From contig CM055100.1 in the NCBI GenBank assembly GCA_029204225.1, forward strand, positions 6,527,495 through 6,591,494: 64,000 nt of DNA. Reading direction: 5' to 3'. Source of the DNA: Diphasiastrum complanatum (taxonomy: Eukaryota; Streptophyta; Lycopodiopsida; Lycopodiales; Lycopodiaceae). Position 1 is the stretch's first letter. Each line of letters opens with the position of its first letter. Shown here one piece after another: positions 31,601 through 44,325 of this stretch. The position numbers and the translations under genes were made by a program. Below the pieces are notes generated by a model that was not told the DNA's origin, made no database searches, and was given only the letters and a program-made list of their open reading frames with translations.

Positions 31601-32908
31601 CGTATCTCAGCTGTGTACTACCAACACTTCAAGCGTGGCATCCTGCCTTCCTTTCGCTTTTTCAAGCTCTGTATCTTTTCTGCTCTGCTCTGCATTGGCT
31701 ACTTCAAACTCCTCATTTCTATAGGCCAACTCAGCCTTTGTTTCGCTCAACTCTGTATCTTTTTGGTGAGGTCTGCTCGGACTCTTTCATACTTGGACCC
31801 CAACTTCCTAGATACCTTCTCCAAGCTAGCAAGATGCTGAATAGCTGCCCGAGTATGGCAGTAGTGTTCCAAAAACCTTTTGATATAACTCGGCATCGAG
31901 AATTGGTTCCTCGACGTCGCTTTCGCTGCCCTGTTGGTCATCAGAAAGCTGTTCTGCTCCTTGTGGTTCTGGCTCTTGTGGTATTTCAGCCTGATTATGC
32001 TCCTGATCAGCAGTGTCCTCCGCCTCCTCCTATTTCCTTCTTTGTTGGACACTGGTGTGTACTGGAATGATGGCGAAGTCATCCTCATCGTGCTCCCTTG
32101 ACTTGATGATGTTGATGTGGCTGCTACGGTGGTTGCCTTTGATGTATGTATCTGGGATTCCACCTCAATTGATGGTGCTAGCTCTGGTAGTATTGGTGCA
32201 AGCCTGATATCCTCCTGCACTGGCAGCACACCAGCATGCATACATAAAATGCCCATTTGCTGACCCATCCTGGAGAACTGATTAGCTTTTATTAATTTAC
32301 AGAATTGCTTGAAAGCAATCTGTTCTCCATTAAAAGCTCTCAGCAGGTATCCCATATTGGTATTTGAAATTGTGTACTCTTGCTCCGGTAAGAATATAGA
32401 AGCAAGAGCAAATAGAACGAAGCTCTTGAGATTGGGGTCTCTTATGTAAGAGAGTTTGTATCTCCGTTTCTCAAGATAAGCCTCTTCTTGAAAAGCTTCG
32501 CTCTCCGCAATGAAATCTGGTTTAGTAACTGGCATACTGTCATCCATAGACAATCCTAAGGCACGATAGTAAAACCCCTCTGTGATAACAATCTCTTGAT
32601 TGCGGACAGTTGTGGAAATATGTCCTTCTTTTGTTTCGCCCAAATTGCGAATCAGCTCATAACATAAATCAGTAAAAATTACTGATGGATTGAATTGAAG
32701 AAGACCTTCAATTCGTGCTCGGACAGCTAGTAGTTGTAATACTGGTATCACTGGCTTTCGGTGCGTTTTGAATACAATCACCATAGTGCTTGCAGATGTA
32801 AACGAGCGATGGCAGACAAGAGCTTGATCGCAACAATTCGCAATTCGAAGAGCAAGGGTGATGGAAAGTGGTAGCGACAACAACTGAAGTGTTTGAGGTT
32901 TTAGGCAT

Positions 32909-33336
32909 ATTGATGGTATTTCGGCGGATTAGACTAATATTAAATGGAAGTGTGTCCTTTGTTTTGAAGGTACATACTCAATAATAAAGTGGCTAGTCCT
33001 AAAAATAAAAATAAATCAACAAAATACACAAATGCTTCGCTTGGTAAATCAAAACAAAAATTATTATGCAAAAAATGTGAAGGTGTTGGAAGGTAAAAAT
33101 CTCGAAAAATGCGAAAGTAAGTGTCGCAATTTCCGTATTTCTAAAATGGTAAATTCCAATGTAGTGTCAGGTTTTTCGCAAAGTATAAAATGTAGCGAAA
33201 GTCTCGGGTTTTTCACAATACAAACAATGCAGCATGTTTTGGCATTTTTGCTAAAATGTAAATTAGTTTCGGCATTTTCGCTAATACTTCGGTTAAAAAA
33301 ATAATAATAATAATAATTGGACAAAAAATGACGGCT
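32909..33336. other. Spacer between gypsy integrase and post-pol ORF
   Basis: AT-rich sequence without a coding frame. It contains an (AAT)n microrepeat at about 33298-33318 and several short motifs around ttttcgc, tagcgaaa and gcattttcgcta. Confidence 0.5.
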
Positions 33337-34590
33337 TCAAGAACTGATGTATCGGACATTAGCATAGTAGCGCTTCACCCTTGAACCATTTACTCGAATG
33401 TCAAGTAAATGTCCTTGGAGATCAGCTAACTGAAGTGATCCATTATTAAAAACTTCTATAACTTTATACGGTCCCATCCATCTGGTATGTAATTTTCCAG
33501 GAAACAGCATGTGTCTGTTATCATATAGAAGCACAGAGTCCCCTTGTTTAGTTTTTATTTTCTTGATGGATTGATCAAAAATTAGTTTTCTTTTATTCTA
33601 AACTCGTTCAGTCTCGCTTAATGAAAGACGACGATCCTCTTCCAGTCAAAGAAATCATCCGCTCCCATAGACTATCGGGTTCATCCATTTGTTCTTTATT
33701 TCTAATGTGAAACGTCGGAACTTGGAATTCTATTGGTAGTATGGGATGCATTCCATACACAAGATGGCATGGAATCTGCCTAGTTGTAATCTTTTTGGCA
33801 GTTCTTTATGCCCATAAGACAGATGGTAACTTCTGATCCCAATCAGAAGAATGTATTTCCGTTACTTTATTCAAAAATCTACATAGAATTTCATTTGCCC
33901 GTTCCGTAAGCCCATTTGCTTTTGGATTATATGGAGTGGTTTGATGATGTGTAATAGAAAAATATGACAACATGGCTTCTATGGTCTGATCAAGGAAATG
34001 GGTTCCCCTATCGCTAACGAGTTCTAAGGGACAACCATATCGCGTGATAATGTTTTGGAATAAAAACTTTGCTACAATCTTAGCATCGTCCTTAATTGTG
34101 GCTTCGGCCTCTACCATCTTGGTAGCATAGTCCGTTGCAACGAGTATGCGACGACACGTTTTACGCGTGATCGGTTTAATAGGCCCTACAAAATCTATTC
34201 CCCATTTCTCAAAGGGTGCTAAGGGAATAATTGGAGTAATTGGAGTTGCGAAGCTGGGTTTTCCCATCCTCTAGCATGCATCACATTTTTTAATGAATAA
34301 TTTAACATCTCTATAGACGGTAGGCCACCAATATTTAGCATTGAAAATTTTTTTTGCAGTGTTTTTAAGAGCATAGTGACCCCCCAAATCTTCCTCATGT
34401 AATGCACTTATTACAATGGTTGTCTCGGTTGGTTCTAAATATCAACGGAGACTATCGTCAGCTCCTAATTTATACAATATACTATTCACAATCGTGTAAG
34501 GTCCTACCTTAGAAAGAAAAACAGTTTTTTGTTGTTTATTAAAATGTTCAGGATCTACCTTGTCTTTAACAAGGGCATGTTAAAATTTTT
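33337..34590 (-). pseudogene. Ty3/gypsy integrase with C-terminal domain
   Basis: Reading leftwards from about 34590, the zinc-binding HHCC module comes first (ALHEEDLGGHYALKN, then WWPTVYRDVKLFIKKCDAC). The catalytic core follows in 34267-33806 with GIDFVGPI (first Asp), ELVSDRGTHF (second Asp) and NPKANGLTERANEI (Glu). The C-terminal domain (33534-33337) has the gypsy GPY-type motif in RWMGPYKVIEVFNNGSLQL. There are only a few stops or frameshifts (near 34560, 34265, 33805 and 33600), so decay is moderate. RT and RNase H upstream were not recognised. The domain joins viral cDNA to host DNA in intact elements. Confidence 0.92.
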
Positions 34591-35059
34591 TACTCTACAA
34601 ACCAATGGCAAATTGCCATCCTGAAGGTGAAATATCATTGTTATTGAATGAAATTTTTGTTCAACAAGTGCCATACAGTTCACATATTTCCATGTTATTC
34701 TTTTTTTATGAGATTGATTTTTGCATGAGAAATAGCTACTGCACAAGCGTCATAATTGTAAAGTATCTCCAGACCAAATTTTCTATTCATCCTCTATCTC
34801 CAAATCACCTTGTGGAGAGATTAAGATTTTTGTCCATCTTCCAAATCTCTATACTCCAAATCACTTCAGAGTTGATTCCTACATCTCATTGCATATTCAT
34901 CGTTAAGTCAACTACAGGAAGATCGAAACAAATTTAGTTAAAATTTGTTCAATCTTCAATCTCGTCACGTGTTCATCGTGTTTCCACTCACTGCGAGTTC
35001 CAAATGACGATCAAACCTTTAGCATGCATATTACCAGTAACAACATCCCCACCAACAGA

Positions 35060-35088
35060 TTTTTTTTTTTTTTTTTTGGGGGGGGGGG
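35060..35088 (+). repeat. T18-G11 homopolymer pair
   Basis: A run of 18 T is followed directly by 11 G. A similar T and G composite is at 52085-52119. Such runs often carry sequencing length errors. Confidence 0.95.
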
Positions 35089-35722
35089 ATAACAGAGAGA
35101 GTGGATTTACAAGCATCCACTGAAGCAGCAACATTGCTGACAACATGAAAAAATTGACAGCCAAAGTCACGAAACCAAAGACAAAAAAGACAAGGCTAAG
35201 AAGACAAATGGGAAATCCAAAAGGACTCAATAAAAAAAAGTACCCCAGTCACGACAAAGATCCTTCAACAAATAAGTACAAATATGGGAAAATCAGTTTT
35301 CTTTTTCATCCACTCCCATGCCTATTCTATCATCCACACCATCTACTGATGTCACCACCACCACCACCACCCTTCCTTCCTTCCTTCCTTTGTTTTTCCA
35401 TCATCTCGTTATCCATCTGAGAAATCCCCAGTTTCTCAAAGCCTGATAGTTTTACCGAAGTGGCTAAGAGATCATTGCAAGTGTTTTGAGGAGACCAAGC
35501 ACATTGGTTGATTCAACTAGAAAAGATTTAAGAAACAGGCGAAGCCACATCACGAAATAAAGAGAAAGATCCAAGAAGCTGAAGAGGAAAGGACAAAACT
35601 TTATGTAGTAATCCTAACATTGTGAATCTCGTCACTTGCAATTTTCAACAAGATTTGTAAGTTTGGGAGAGAATTAAATTATATGTGTGTATTCTTCATA
35701 ATGGGCTTGTGAGCTAGAATGG

Positions 35723-35725
<3 letters not shown>

Positions 35726-35777
<52 letters not shown>

Positions 35778-35824
35778 AGAGAGAGAGAGAGAGTGGATTT
35801 GAGAGAGAGAGAGAGAGAGAGAGA
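35726..35824 (+). repeat. (GA)n microsatellite, interrupted
   Basis: GA repeats run over about 100 bp with short interruptions (gggaggga near 35771 and tggattt near 35794). More GA-rich text follows to about 36060. Confidence 0.96.
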
Positions 35825-36200
35825 CATTATTTAAAAATTGAAAGAGATAATGTGAGAGAAAGAATGAGAAAAAAAAAACGTGCGAAAAGATGAGACTTCT
35901 TCTTTTGGCAAAAAGAAAGATAAGTCTAAAGTGACTAAGAGAGAGCATGTATGTGAGTGTTAAAATGAATGAGAGAGAAAGAAAGAACTAGATAATTTGA
36001 TAGAAAAAGCCCATTGGAAGTGTGGAAGACTTAGAATTAATGAGAGAGTGAGAGAGAGAAATCAGATCCAAAACACACTTGATGAATTTAAGATCATTAG
36101 CCAAATTTGGTTGCACATTTAGATTTAGTTACAAGATAGAAATCCTCACTTTACACTACAAAAGGCAAAAGTTACCTAAATGAAGTACAATTTTGGACAC

Positions 36201-37290
36201 TCGAGTTCTTGATGAACCACTCAACGCAACGTGCTTTCACACTCAAGGCTTTGAATCTGACACTCATGTGATTGCCACACTTTTTGTGCTTTCATCTAGG
36301 ACCAATTCAAGCATGCACATATACCTCTCAAAAACCACCCTAAGTGGAGAATGGATGTGTTTTGGGAGACCTATGGACCATGGCTCACATAAAATAAAAT
36401 CAAAAGTGTTTCGTCGATCGAAAAGCTTCTCATTGCTTGGAAGTTCTAGCTCGCAAAACGGTAAACCCCTTTAAAAAATATTGCTTGAACAAAGAACTTT
36501 GGAAAAAGATAGAGAAGAGACTACATGACAGTCCAGCCATACGCTACATGATCATTTGGCATCACATCCATGATGATATAGAGAAAAAATAAGCTACCAA
36601 TCTGTGTACCAAATTAAGTATCACCTTACAGGAGGCCAAGCTCTTACATTTTGCAATTCACTGTTCAAATGTTGATAAAATTCAATCCTCTCGCAAACGT
36701 CGAACATCATTGCATCTTCATGTGAGCAACCAAGAAGGGTAAAATGACAACACCTTATGGTTTAATGGTAAATGGAAGATTAAGAAAGCAACCGAGTACA
36801 TGGAAGATAATGTTAGCTAGGATCTAGAACTAAAGTCAGCCAAGCATAAGGTCTCTACACTCATGTTAGTACATAATTTTGCTCTAGTGAGAGTCAAATT
36901 CAAAGAGAGGAATAAATCTTGCGAGCAACTTTGCATCCTAGAGAAAGAAAATATTTGTCAGGTATTTTAGAGATCTCTTAAGTCCTACAAGATAGACCCA
37001 ACTCAAAACTCTAAAATTCGTCAAGTTAGTTCAAGTCTCTAAAAATGGCAAATTAACGAACGACAATGACTTCAACAATGAGGACTTTCAGAAGATATGG
37101 GATCTAGGGCAGGTACCATAGTTGAAATTCTGGACAAGTAGGAACACTAGAGTATATGAGGGTGAAAATATATGTATATCAACACTTATTCCATCTTTAG
37201 GTGAAACAAAAGGTTTCACAAAATGGTTTAAATGCTAAGCTATAATATGTTCATCTTCAACTACAATGTACATAGACGGCTCCACATAAT
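36201..37290. other. Unassigned sequence
   Basis: No gene is recognised. Fragmentary frames exist, for example near 36750-37000 with many charged residues, but all are broken by stops. It may be an old decayed mobile element. Confidence 0.4.
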
Positions 37291-37295
37291 TTTAG

Positions 37296-37560
37296 CACCC
37301 TGACAGGTGCTACCACGCGCCAAGGTGAGCCAGCCAGGGGCTGGGCCCACTGGGCAAAAGCACGTAGGCGGGGGCCGTGGTGGGCGCCACCGGGCAGGCG
37401 GGCATTGGTGCCAAGCAGCCAATGGCGCCGAGCAGGCAACGCCGGGATGGGTGGTGCCAGGCAGGCCACACTGTGGGCGCCGAGCCTGTGGCGCTAGGCA
37501 GGCAGTGGCGCCGGTGTGGACGGCGCTAGACAAGCAATTGGCACCTGCACACCCACACAT
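37296..37560. repeat. GC-rich degenerate repeat block
   Basis: About 265 bp of strongly GC-rich sequence lies in an AT-rich neighbourhood. The words ggcgcc, gcaggca and tgggcgcc recur irregularly every 20-35 bp, giving a degenerate minisatellite look. Overlapping frames in several phases exist only because stop codons are AT-rich. No protein is claimed. Confidence 0.7.
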
Positions 37561-40500
37561 ACAAATAGAGAGAAAAATTTGGTTATATATTCACTCTGAG
37601 TAATCTCACAAGAAAGCTTATGCAAAAAACTGGTGCACCCTCACACATGCCAACACCCCTCCCTCAAGGTGCTGAAAATAAGCAAAGCCATACATAGATC
37701 GGACTCATTAAATCTTTTATTTTCAGCTCATTAAATTGTGACTTTAATGTGCTATGTCCCTCTTCTATTTATTGTACAAAGCTAATAGTTGGTGTAGTCA
37801 GCACTGAGCACTAAAAAGTCAGTGTGCGAACAAGGGGGATGATGGATCTCAAATCTTGATGCAAACTCTAATTTTATCTTGGCTACGCAACTTGCCCCAA
37901 GTGAGAAGGTATAGTGTCAATCACTATTGATTATCAATGATCATCTACAAGTGTCAACGTTAAGTATAGCAAAGTTAAAAGTAACGGTCCAGGGACCAGG
38001 GGTATGTGAGTTTGGAGTGTGGAATTTGGTAGGTTATTCTCGGATAGGCACGTTCTGGTGGTGGACTTGAGAAAGCATTGCCAGTTGCCCCTACAGTTTA
38101 GCTTGTGGAAATTGCCTTGATGCTTCCTAAATTTCTCGTGGCCTGCCATAAGCTAGAATAGGGGATAGTCACAGTCCAGAAAGCAGGAGGCATTCATTGA
38201 CTCAGTTAGCTTTTGCTATCTATCTCTGGGTCAGTGGCCTGGGGCCTGGGCCATGGCGCCTAAGTAGAAAATAGGATGAAAAGATATCATTTTTATCTGG
38301 CTGATTCAGGCTTGAGTGGACTGAGCAGTGGGCCGTTCAAGTGGAGTCTGCACTGAAGCTTGTAGATGCATCACAGCGTGGCTGCTGCGTTGAGTGAGGC
38401 TCAGCGAGCTATCAGCCTTTGCTTTAGAATTAACGACAGCAGCTGTGATGTGGCATATTCTTGGTTGAGATGCTGGCAGCTACATTGTGGAGACATAATG
38501 GAATAGAAAAGCTGGCATCATCAGTTAGCGCCAAGCTTGACTTAGGAGGACCCACAAGACGAAGGAAAAGAGAAAAAGTTAGGCAATCTGCTCAGTGTGA
38601 AATATAAATCATGATCTATCTATGGACTACGACATGTCGCATTGGTATGTTGTTGTGCAACGCGGGCCCATTCCTCCTTTTTATTCATCATGATGGTGGG
38701 ACACAAGATCTGCATATCATCAAAAAGAGATTCATCATTTGAAATCGTAAACAATATGAATGAGATCGGAAGAAAACTCTTAACTTCAGTCTTCAAATCA
38801 GCCGACTGAGAGAATTGAGAACAGGACTGCAATAATAATAGAAAAAGATTGAGAACTGACGATGCTAGTCACTCATTACTTGACACTTGTTCACTAGCTG
38901 CGCCCTTGCCACATGGGCCATGATGGGCCATGAACTTTAGTTTTCGGACTTGCGCTGTCCTTCTGAAGTTCTAATCAAGTGTCAGCGGAAGTTGGAAGCG
39001 GCCCATCTCAATCCATTTAAAAAGTAAACCCTGATTTGACTATGATTTTGAAACGTCTTCATAGTTGGTAATAGCTATACAAAATTCGAGAGAGAAAGCA
39101 AAAATAGCTATACGTAACTTATTGGATACGTTTTAATAAAAGAATAAAATTGAAAAGTTTGATTGTCATAGTTGGAGATACTTTCAAAGCATGGAAAGGA
39201 TATATCAGACAGAAGACTCCAGAGTCCAGAAGCTGCATCATACAATGAAACCCTGTGCAGCGCCCATATGGGCCATAAACCATGCCAGGACCGTTGGCTG
39301 CCTATGGCTGGGCCTACCTACAGTAGCACGGAGCACTCAGAACCCAGAATCTGCAGAATTCAGAGTGCAGACGAGACTCTGGTGGTCTTCAATGTTCACA
39401 AGTCCACAAGACTCCATACAGTGATACACGCATCGCATGAAATGCCATGATCATGATTATCTTGGTAGCTCCATTCCCAAGGCAGCAGCCAGCTTGGCCT
39501 CAGAACTTCAGAGAATCAGAAGTTGAGGAGGCTCAGAATCTGAGCCTCAAACTCCGAAGATGTTTTTCAAAGGCATAGTGCAGCCTGCCCAAGAGATCAC
39601 CTCCTCTGAGTGACTCAGTCCCCTCTCTCTCCTCTGCAATCAGAGCGCCGACTCCCGAGGATTTTGCTCTCTACCATAACCTCATGCATCGCTATCGAGT
39701 CATTGGTAAACTGATGAGCCTTTGAGGGGAGAGATTCTCTCGTTTTGGCAACAGCTTATTCCACGTAAGAAGAGACGAATTTGCAAAACAAAAAAGATGC
39801 AGGAGAGTCGAGGCCTAGGCTAGGCTACACCTATGCCACATGGTCCTCAAAGACTGGGTTAGAAGTTAGAGCTACCGCTAAAAAGGCTGACCAATACAGT
39901 TACGGAGCTGCAGCGGCCCGTCGTCGAAGGCGGGCCGAGGAGTGTTCAGTGGCAGACCGGATGTGGGAGTCCACTGTCATAAAGGAACTGTCCGCATTCA
40001 CACGCGCATATCACTCGTCTCGAGGATACGCGTAAGAAGAGACTACGGACTGCGGAGCGATTACTTCTTCTAACTTCAAAATACGGTACTACAGCGTAGA
40101 GCCTTCAGAAATACTGTGTACGAGTAGTAATAGCTTCAAATTCGGTATGTCACAGGCACGTGTCTGGTGCGGTCACGGGTGATGTCGCAGCCTGTAGGTC
40201 ACAACGCAGTCATTTTCATCCAATTATGTACGGTAAATGTACCAGAGTCATGGGTCATCTTGCAGTATGTACCCGTGTCAAGGCTTCAGATTATACCCAT
40301 GAACCGTATGCTTTAGATTTATATGTTTTTTAAGTGAGAGTCCGTAGCAAAGTGATTGTAATATGTGTGTGTACACTGTACAGTCTAGGTGTATGGTCGG
40401 TTACTTAATTAATGATACTTGGATAATACCTCACTTTACTTGGATATCATTTTCATCCTTTTTAGTAAAATAATGGCCAAAGTGTGTCCATTGAGAGATT

Positions 40501-40755
40501 CATATCTCCAGACTTCAATGTCCATTCATTTTACTTCTCATCCTCTTTTAGTAAGATAAAGGCCAGAGATTCATATCTCGATTGTCCATTCATCACTAGT
40601 GGATAGAGTCATATCTTGTGGTACAAGTTGAGATGATATCTTTCTTTACATGTGCATCTTACTACAGCTAGTTTTGACATATCTAGTCAACAATGGAAGA
40701 CAAAATGCAATCACCAACCAAGCAGTATATTTGTTCTTGGGTATATTTTTCCCCA
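37561..40755. other. Unassigned sequence, no gene recognised
   Basis: About 3.2 kb without a frame longer than about 92 codons and without a known motif. The composition is less AT-rich than the flanks, with recurring words such as catgggcc and tgggcca between 38880 and 39310. It could contain old LTR or promoter debris. Confidence 0.4.
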
Positions 40756-41030
40756 TATTCCCTAAAAATACAAAGAATGGAAGAAAAAGAAACATAGAAT
40801 ATGCAAGAGCAATCACAATATGCTATACAAAGAAGAGAAGGGAAAGAAAAATAAAGTATGCAAGAGCAATATGCTAGAGAGCGAGATTCATATTCCCTAA
40901 AAATACAAAGAAGTAAAGAAAAAGAAACATAGAATATGCAAGAGCAATCACCATATGCTATACAAAGAAGAGAAGGGAAAGAAACATAAAGTATGCAAGA
41001 GCAATCACAATATGCTAGAGAGCGAGCTTC
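40756..41030 (+). repeat. Tandem duplication, unit about 136 bp
   Basis: Unit 1 (40756-40891) and unit 2 (40892-41030) both start attccctaaaaatacaaag and end gctagagagcgag plus a few bases. Inside each unit a shorter module, from tacaaagaag to atatgc followed by aagagcaat, occurs twice, giving a nested structure of about 4 submodules. The units are very similar, with few substitutions. Confidence 0.88.
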
Positions 41031-41869
41031 AACATAAACATTTTTATAATCTCAAGGATATTATTTTGACATTAACATTAAATAATAAGTTTGATATAGT
41101 AGATCAAAATGCAAAAGGTTTCGGTTTATGTATATATAATCACTAAAGCCATGTCAATACTTACAAATAAAAGCAACAAGTAACAGGAAAATTGCGATAA
41201 TTTAGAGGTACTCTTTGCCCCTACTAGGTCCTTATGTTGTTCATATAAATTATCCAGTTTGTGCTCTAATGATTATTGAGTCCCTTTTCATATTGCTTTG
41301 CATTGTACCATGCTCTCCACCATTCTTGTTTAGCCATTTTTTCTAGAGCCGCTTAGCCCAAGCTAGGTACCATTTCCTTTGTATTTCAAGATTTTCAAAA
41401 TCAATCTCATTCAATAACACCATGAGAGGAGAAATTCATGTGACTTAACATTAAAAAAAAAAAAAATTGAAAGATTGGGTGATAAAGTGCAAGGATAGAA
41501 GAGGTGCACAATGGTTTCCACTTCTTTATGGCATATTTATTCTTCTTGATACTTGCTACATCGTTGAGACAAAATTGCATGGTGATCCAGTAATGTCCTT
41601 CCCTAGAAATGACATGGTTCTATGCTAGCCAAGTTTGCTAGAGAAAAGTTATCCTACAAGTGTTCCATAAATAATGTAAATTACCTAGGAGATAAGAACC
41701 ATCCTAAGAAAAATAGCATCACTTAATAGAATAGGAAGATTGATCCTTTGTTGTGGAGTGCCCCATATATGTTTCAAAATTGTAGCTATAGAAAAGGTGC
41801 AACACACATAGCCATGTCATTTATTGGGTAAAATTCTACCAAAAAAAACGTGCAGTTTACTTGACAAAG
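41031..41869. other. Unassigned AT-rich spacer
   Basis: No open frame of note and no recognised motif. It ends where the LTR-like sequence of element I begins. Confidence 0.4.
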
Positions 41870-42781
41870 GATGAGAAAGAAATGAAAGCAAACTCGAAAC
41901 ATTTCTTTTCGTGACCAACTCGAAAATATTCGCGAACGATTCGCGAAATTTGTCTTGCAATCAACCTAAAAAATTCACGAAAAATTTGTGAAACAGTTTC
42001 TTGTAGAAGCTCGTGGCTTTCTTGTTGAAGCTCGAAATATTCGCAAACAGAATCTTGTCGCAAAATATTCTGTTTTTTGTTCAGGCTTCAGATGTCGCAA
42101 ATTGTCGCGAACAATTCGTGAAATCTTCTGGACTGTTCTTCAAGCTCACCTGTCGCGAAACTATCTCGAACAGTTCGCGAAACTATCTCGATTTCTTCTT
42201 CAAGCTCAAGAATTGTCATCTGTCACGAACAATTCGCAAAAGATAAAAATGTCGCGAAAAGACAAGTGTCACAAACAACTCGCGAAACACGAAGCTGAGA
42301 CAAAGAGATGAACTATCGCAAATTATTCACGAATAGATTTTATTCGAGCCTAGAAACAGAGCGTCTATTTGAATATCAACCATCGTAAACGGTTAGATAT
42401 CTACTGTTACAGCATTAAAAGGCCAAAAGAACTGTAAATAAAATGCCAAAAGACCTATGCTATAACAATATAAATACATGTGCACTACTTGTTGTAACTC
42501 ACTCAATCAGAGACACAACATCTAGATAAGACAGCAGGAGATGTATATTGACGAATGAGATTCAGAGTTATATAAATTCGTTTTTGATCAATAGTTTCTT
42601 ATTGTCTAAATTGTCTTAAGTTGTCTCTTACTTTCGCATATAATTTATGCATGCATATTTAATCAGAAAAAATATTGTTCTATTAGTACATAGATCAGAT
42701 AAAATTGCGATTGAAGACATTGATATTAGTTTGATTTATTCAAACCTGCATCGTGTTCTCTGTGGAAGAATAATTACTACA
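41870..42781 (+). repeat. 5' LTR of copia element I (left end not fixed)
   Basis: The right end lies against the primer site at 42783. A TATA-like caatataaatac is at about 42466-42477. The upstream part (41928-42340) is packed with versions of the palindrome ttcgcgaa and of gtcgcgaacaattcgcga. The left LTR end could not be identified, because no second LTR is available for comparison. Confidence 0.6.
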
Positions 42782-42782
42782 G

Positions 42783-42794
42783 TGGTATCAGAGC
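42783..42794 (+). other. Primer binding site of element I
   Basis: TGGTATCAGAGC, one base after the presumed LTR end, is the initiator-Met-tRNA type site shared by the copia elements in the window. Confidence 0.88.
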
Positions 42795-42896
42795 ATACGA
42801 AATTAAAGTTGATACAATGGTATCTTCGCATCCCTATCAGTATTCTCCATACATCCATCAGTAAGCCGCTATCTGGAGCTTATTCAGAATTAAAAG

Positions 42897-44325
42897 ATGC
42901 CGTCGATCACCATTCAAGCTAAGATCACTACAATCTTGGACCCAGAAGGTTCAAACTACTTGATTTGGAAATTAAAGACTTCACTCTTGTTGAAGGACGA
43001 AGGTCTATGGTAATGGGTAGAACCAATTAAGGAGAAGTTAGAAGATACTCCTAGCAAAGAACTTCGAGAATGGAGTTTAAAAAATGACAAAGCTATAGCA
43101 ATTATTGCATCTTCAGGGCATGACAATATAATGCTAGATCTTACATCGATTTCAAACGCAAAGGATTTATAGGAAGAATTGCAAACCAAAAATGAGACTC
43201 GATCTCGTAATCAGATCATGTTCTTGGAAGACCAATTAAGTTACCTACAATGGGATGGCAAAGACTTGAACACATTCGTGCGAAAGATTTAAGATCTATT
43301 TATTTCCTTGCAGAATTTTGGTGCAGAAAATACAATTTCTAAGGAAAAACAGCTTAGTTATTTTCTCCAAGCCCTACCCAGGTCATTCCACACAACTCTA
43401 ACCTTATTGGCGAAAGATGCGACAATGACACTCTTGGCTTGGAGGATTTGAAAGCCACAATGGTGGGAAAAGTCGTGAACAATTAAGAAAGCGTGCACAT
43501 GGACATCTCAGATACGTTGCAGATTGGCTTCTGGGAAAATCGAAGCGAACCTTCAGATTCAAACTATGTCGAAGACAAAGCAGAATGCTCCAGAGCAGCA
43601 GAAGACAGGGCAACAAGGAATTCAGTAGCTTATGTTAGTACTAATCTATGTTGTTCATCTAATTTAATTCAAGAAGTACTACTTGATTCGGGAGCCACCT
43701 CACATTTTGTTTTCTCGAAACAAATTTTGTCTGAGTACAAGAAGACAAACTATTTGAGATTCATTATACTTAAAGACGGTTCTAAACACATAGTTGACGG
43801 AACAGGTGTATTATGGCTAGACACGAATTAAGGTGACAAAGGACTGTAGGAAGTTCTCTATGTCTCTACTCTTGATAAAGATCTTCTATCCGTTGCAAAT
43901 ATAGTCAATTCACGAAGAACTCTTGTAAACTGTTCAAGGAAGATTCTGATAACCTGGTTGCTAAAAACAACAGAGAAGGGAATTTATATCAATTGAACAT
44001 TCGAACTCGAATCGAACAATTTACTCAAACTCAAGAATCAACAGATGTACTGTGGCACAAGAGGCTATATGTCACATGAATATGGAAGCCTTGTACCAAG
44101 CCAATTAAAGTTAGAAAATTCAATAAGTCGAAATCAAAAATAGAGATATTCGAACTACTTGTGAATCCTGTCTTAAAGGCAAGATGACTAGAAAACCTTT
44201 CAGTAAGGATGTTTAAAAAACAACTAAGGTACTTGACATTGCGCATTCAGATATTTGTGGACCATTCGGAGTATTGTCGTTGGTTGATGCAAAGTACTTC
44301 AATACGTTTATTTGCTAATGTTTTG

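Larger units (their letters stand above)
29945..32908 (-). pseudogene. Unknown long ORF downstream of a gypsy pol, interrupted
   Basis: The protein is not recognised. On the minus strand a 378-codon frame (32883-31747) encodes a roughly 230-residue globular N-terminal part (NPSVIFTDLCYELIRNLGET, LKSFVLFALASIFLPEQEYT). A basic stretch and the start of a coiled coil follow (KVSRKLGSKYERVRADLTKK). Between about 31600 and 31131 another sequence interrupts it. It resumes in a different frame at 31130 with a coiled coil (SAQESIAQLQNSIEMLKKDN), an acidic region and a W- and Y-rich C-terminal domain (30409-29945) with few stops. It would have been about 800-850 residues. It lies 430 bp 3' of the gypsy integrase on the same strand, the place where some plant elements carry an extra ORF. 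Confidence 0.55.
34600..36200. other. Intergenic stretch with simple repeats, no gene recognised
   Basis: The stretch between the gypsy integrase and 36200 holds a T-run and G-run at 35060-35088, a CCA/CTTCC patch near 35352-35390 and a GA microsatellite at 35726-35824. Open frames here are short and consist largely of simple sequence. RT and RNase H of the gypsy element might once have lain at the left edge, but no motif can be read. Confidence 0.5.

Noticed and set aside
35679-35948. 89-codon frame rich in Leu and Ser
   Set aside because: It is a translation of the GA microsatellite.
36193-36474. 93-codon frame as a possible gene
   Set aside because: No motif, no splice context and no similar neighbour. 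Left unassigned.
37257-37603. Three overlapping open frames in the GC-rich block
   Set aside because: Open frames in several phases are expected where stop codons are rare. Composition is biased, with no domain.
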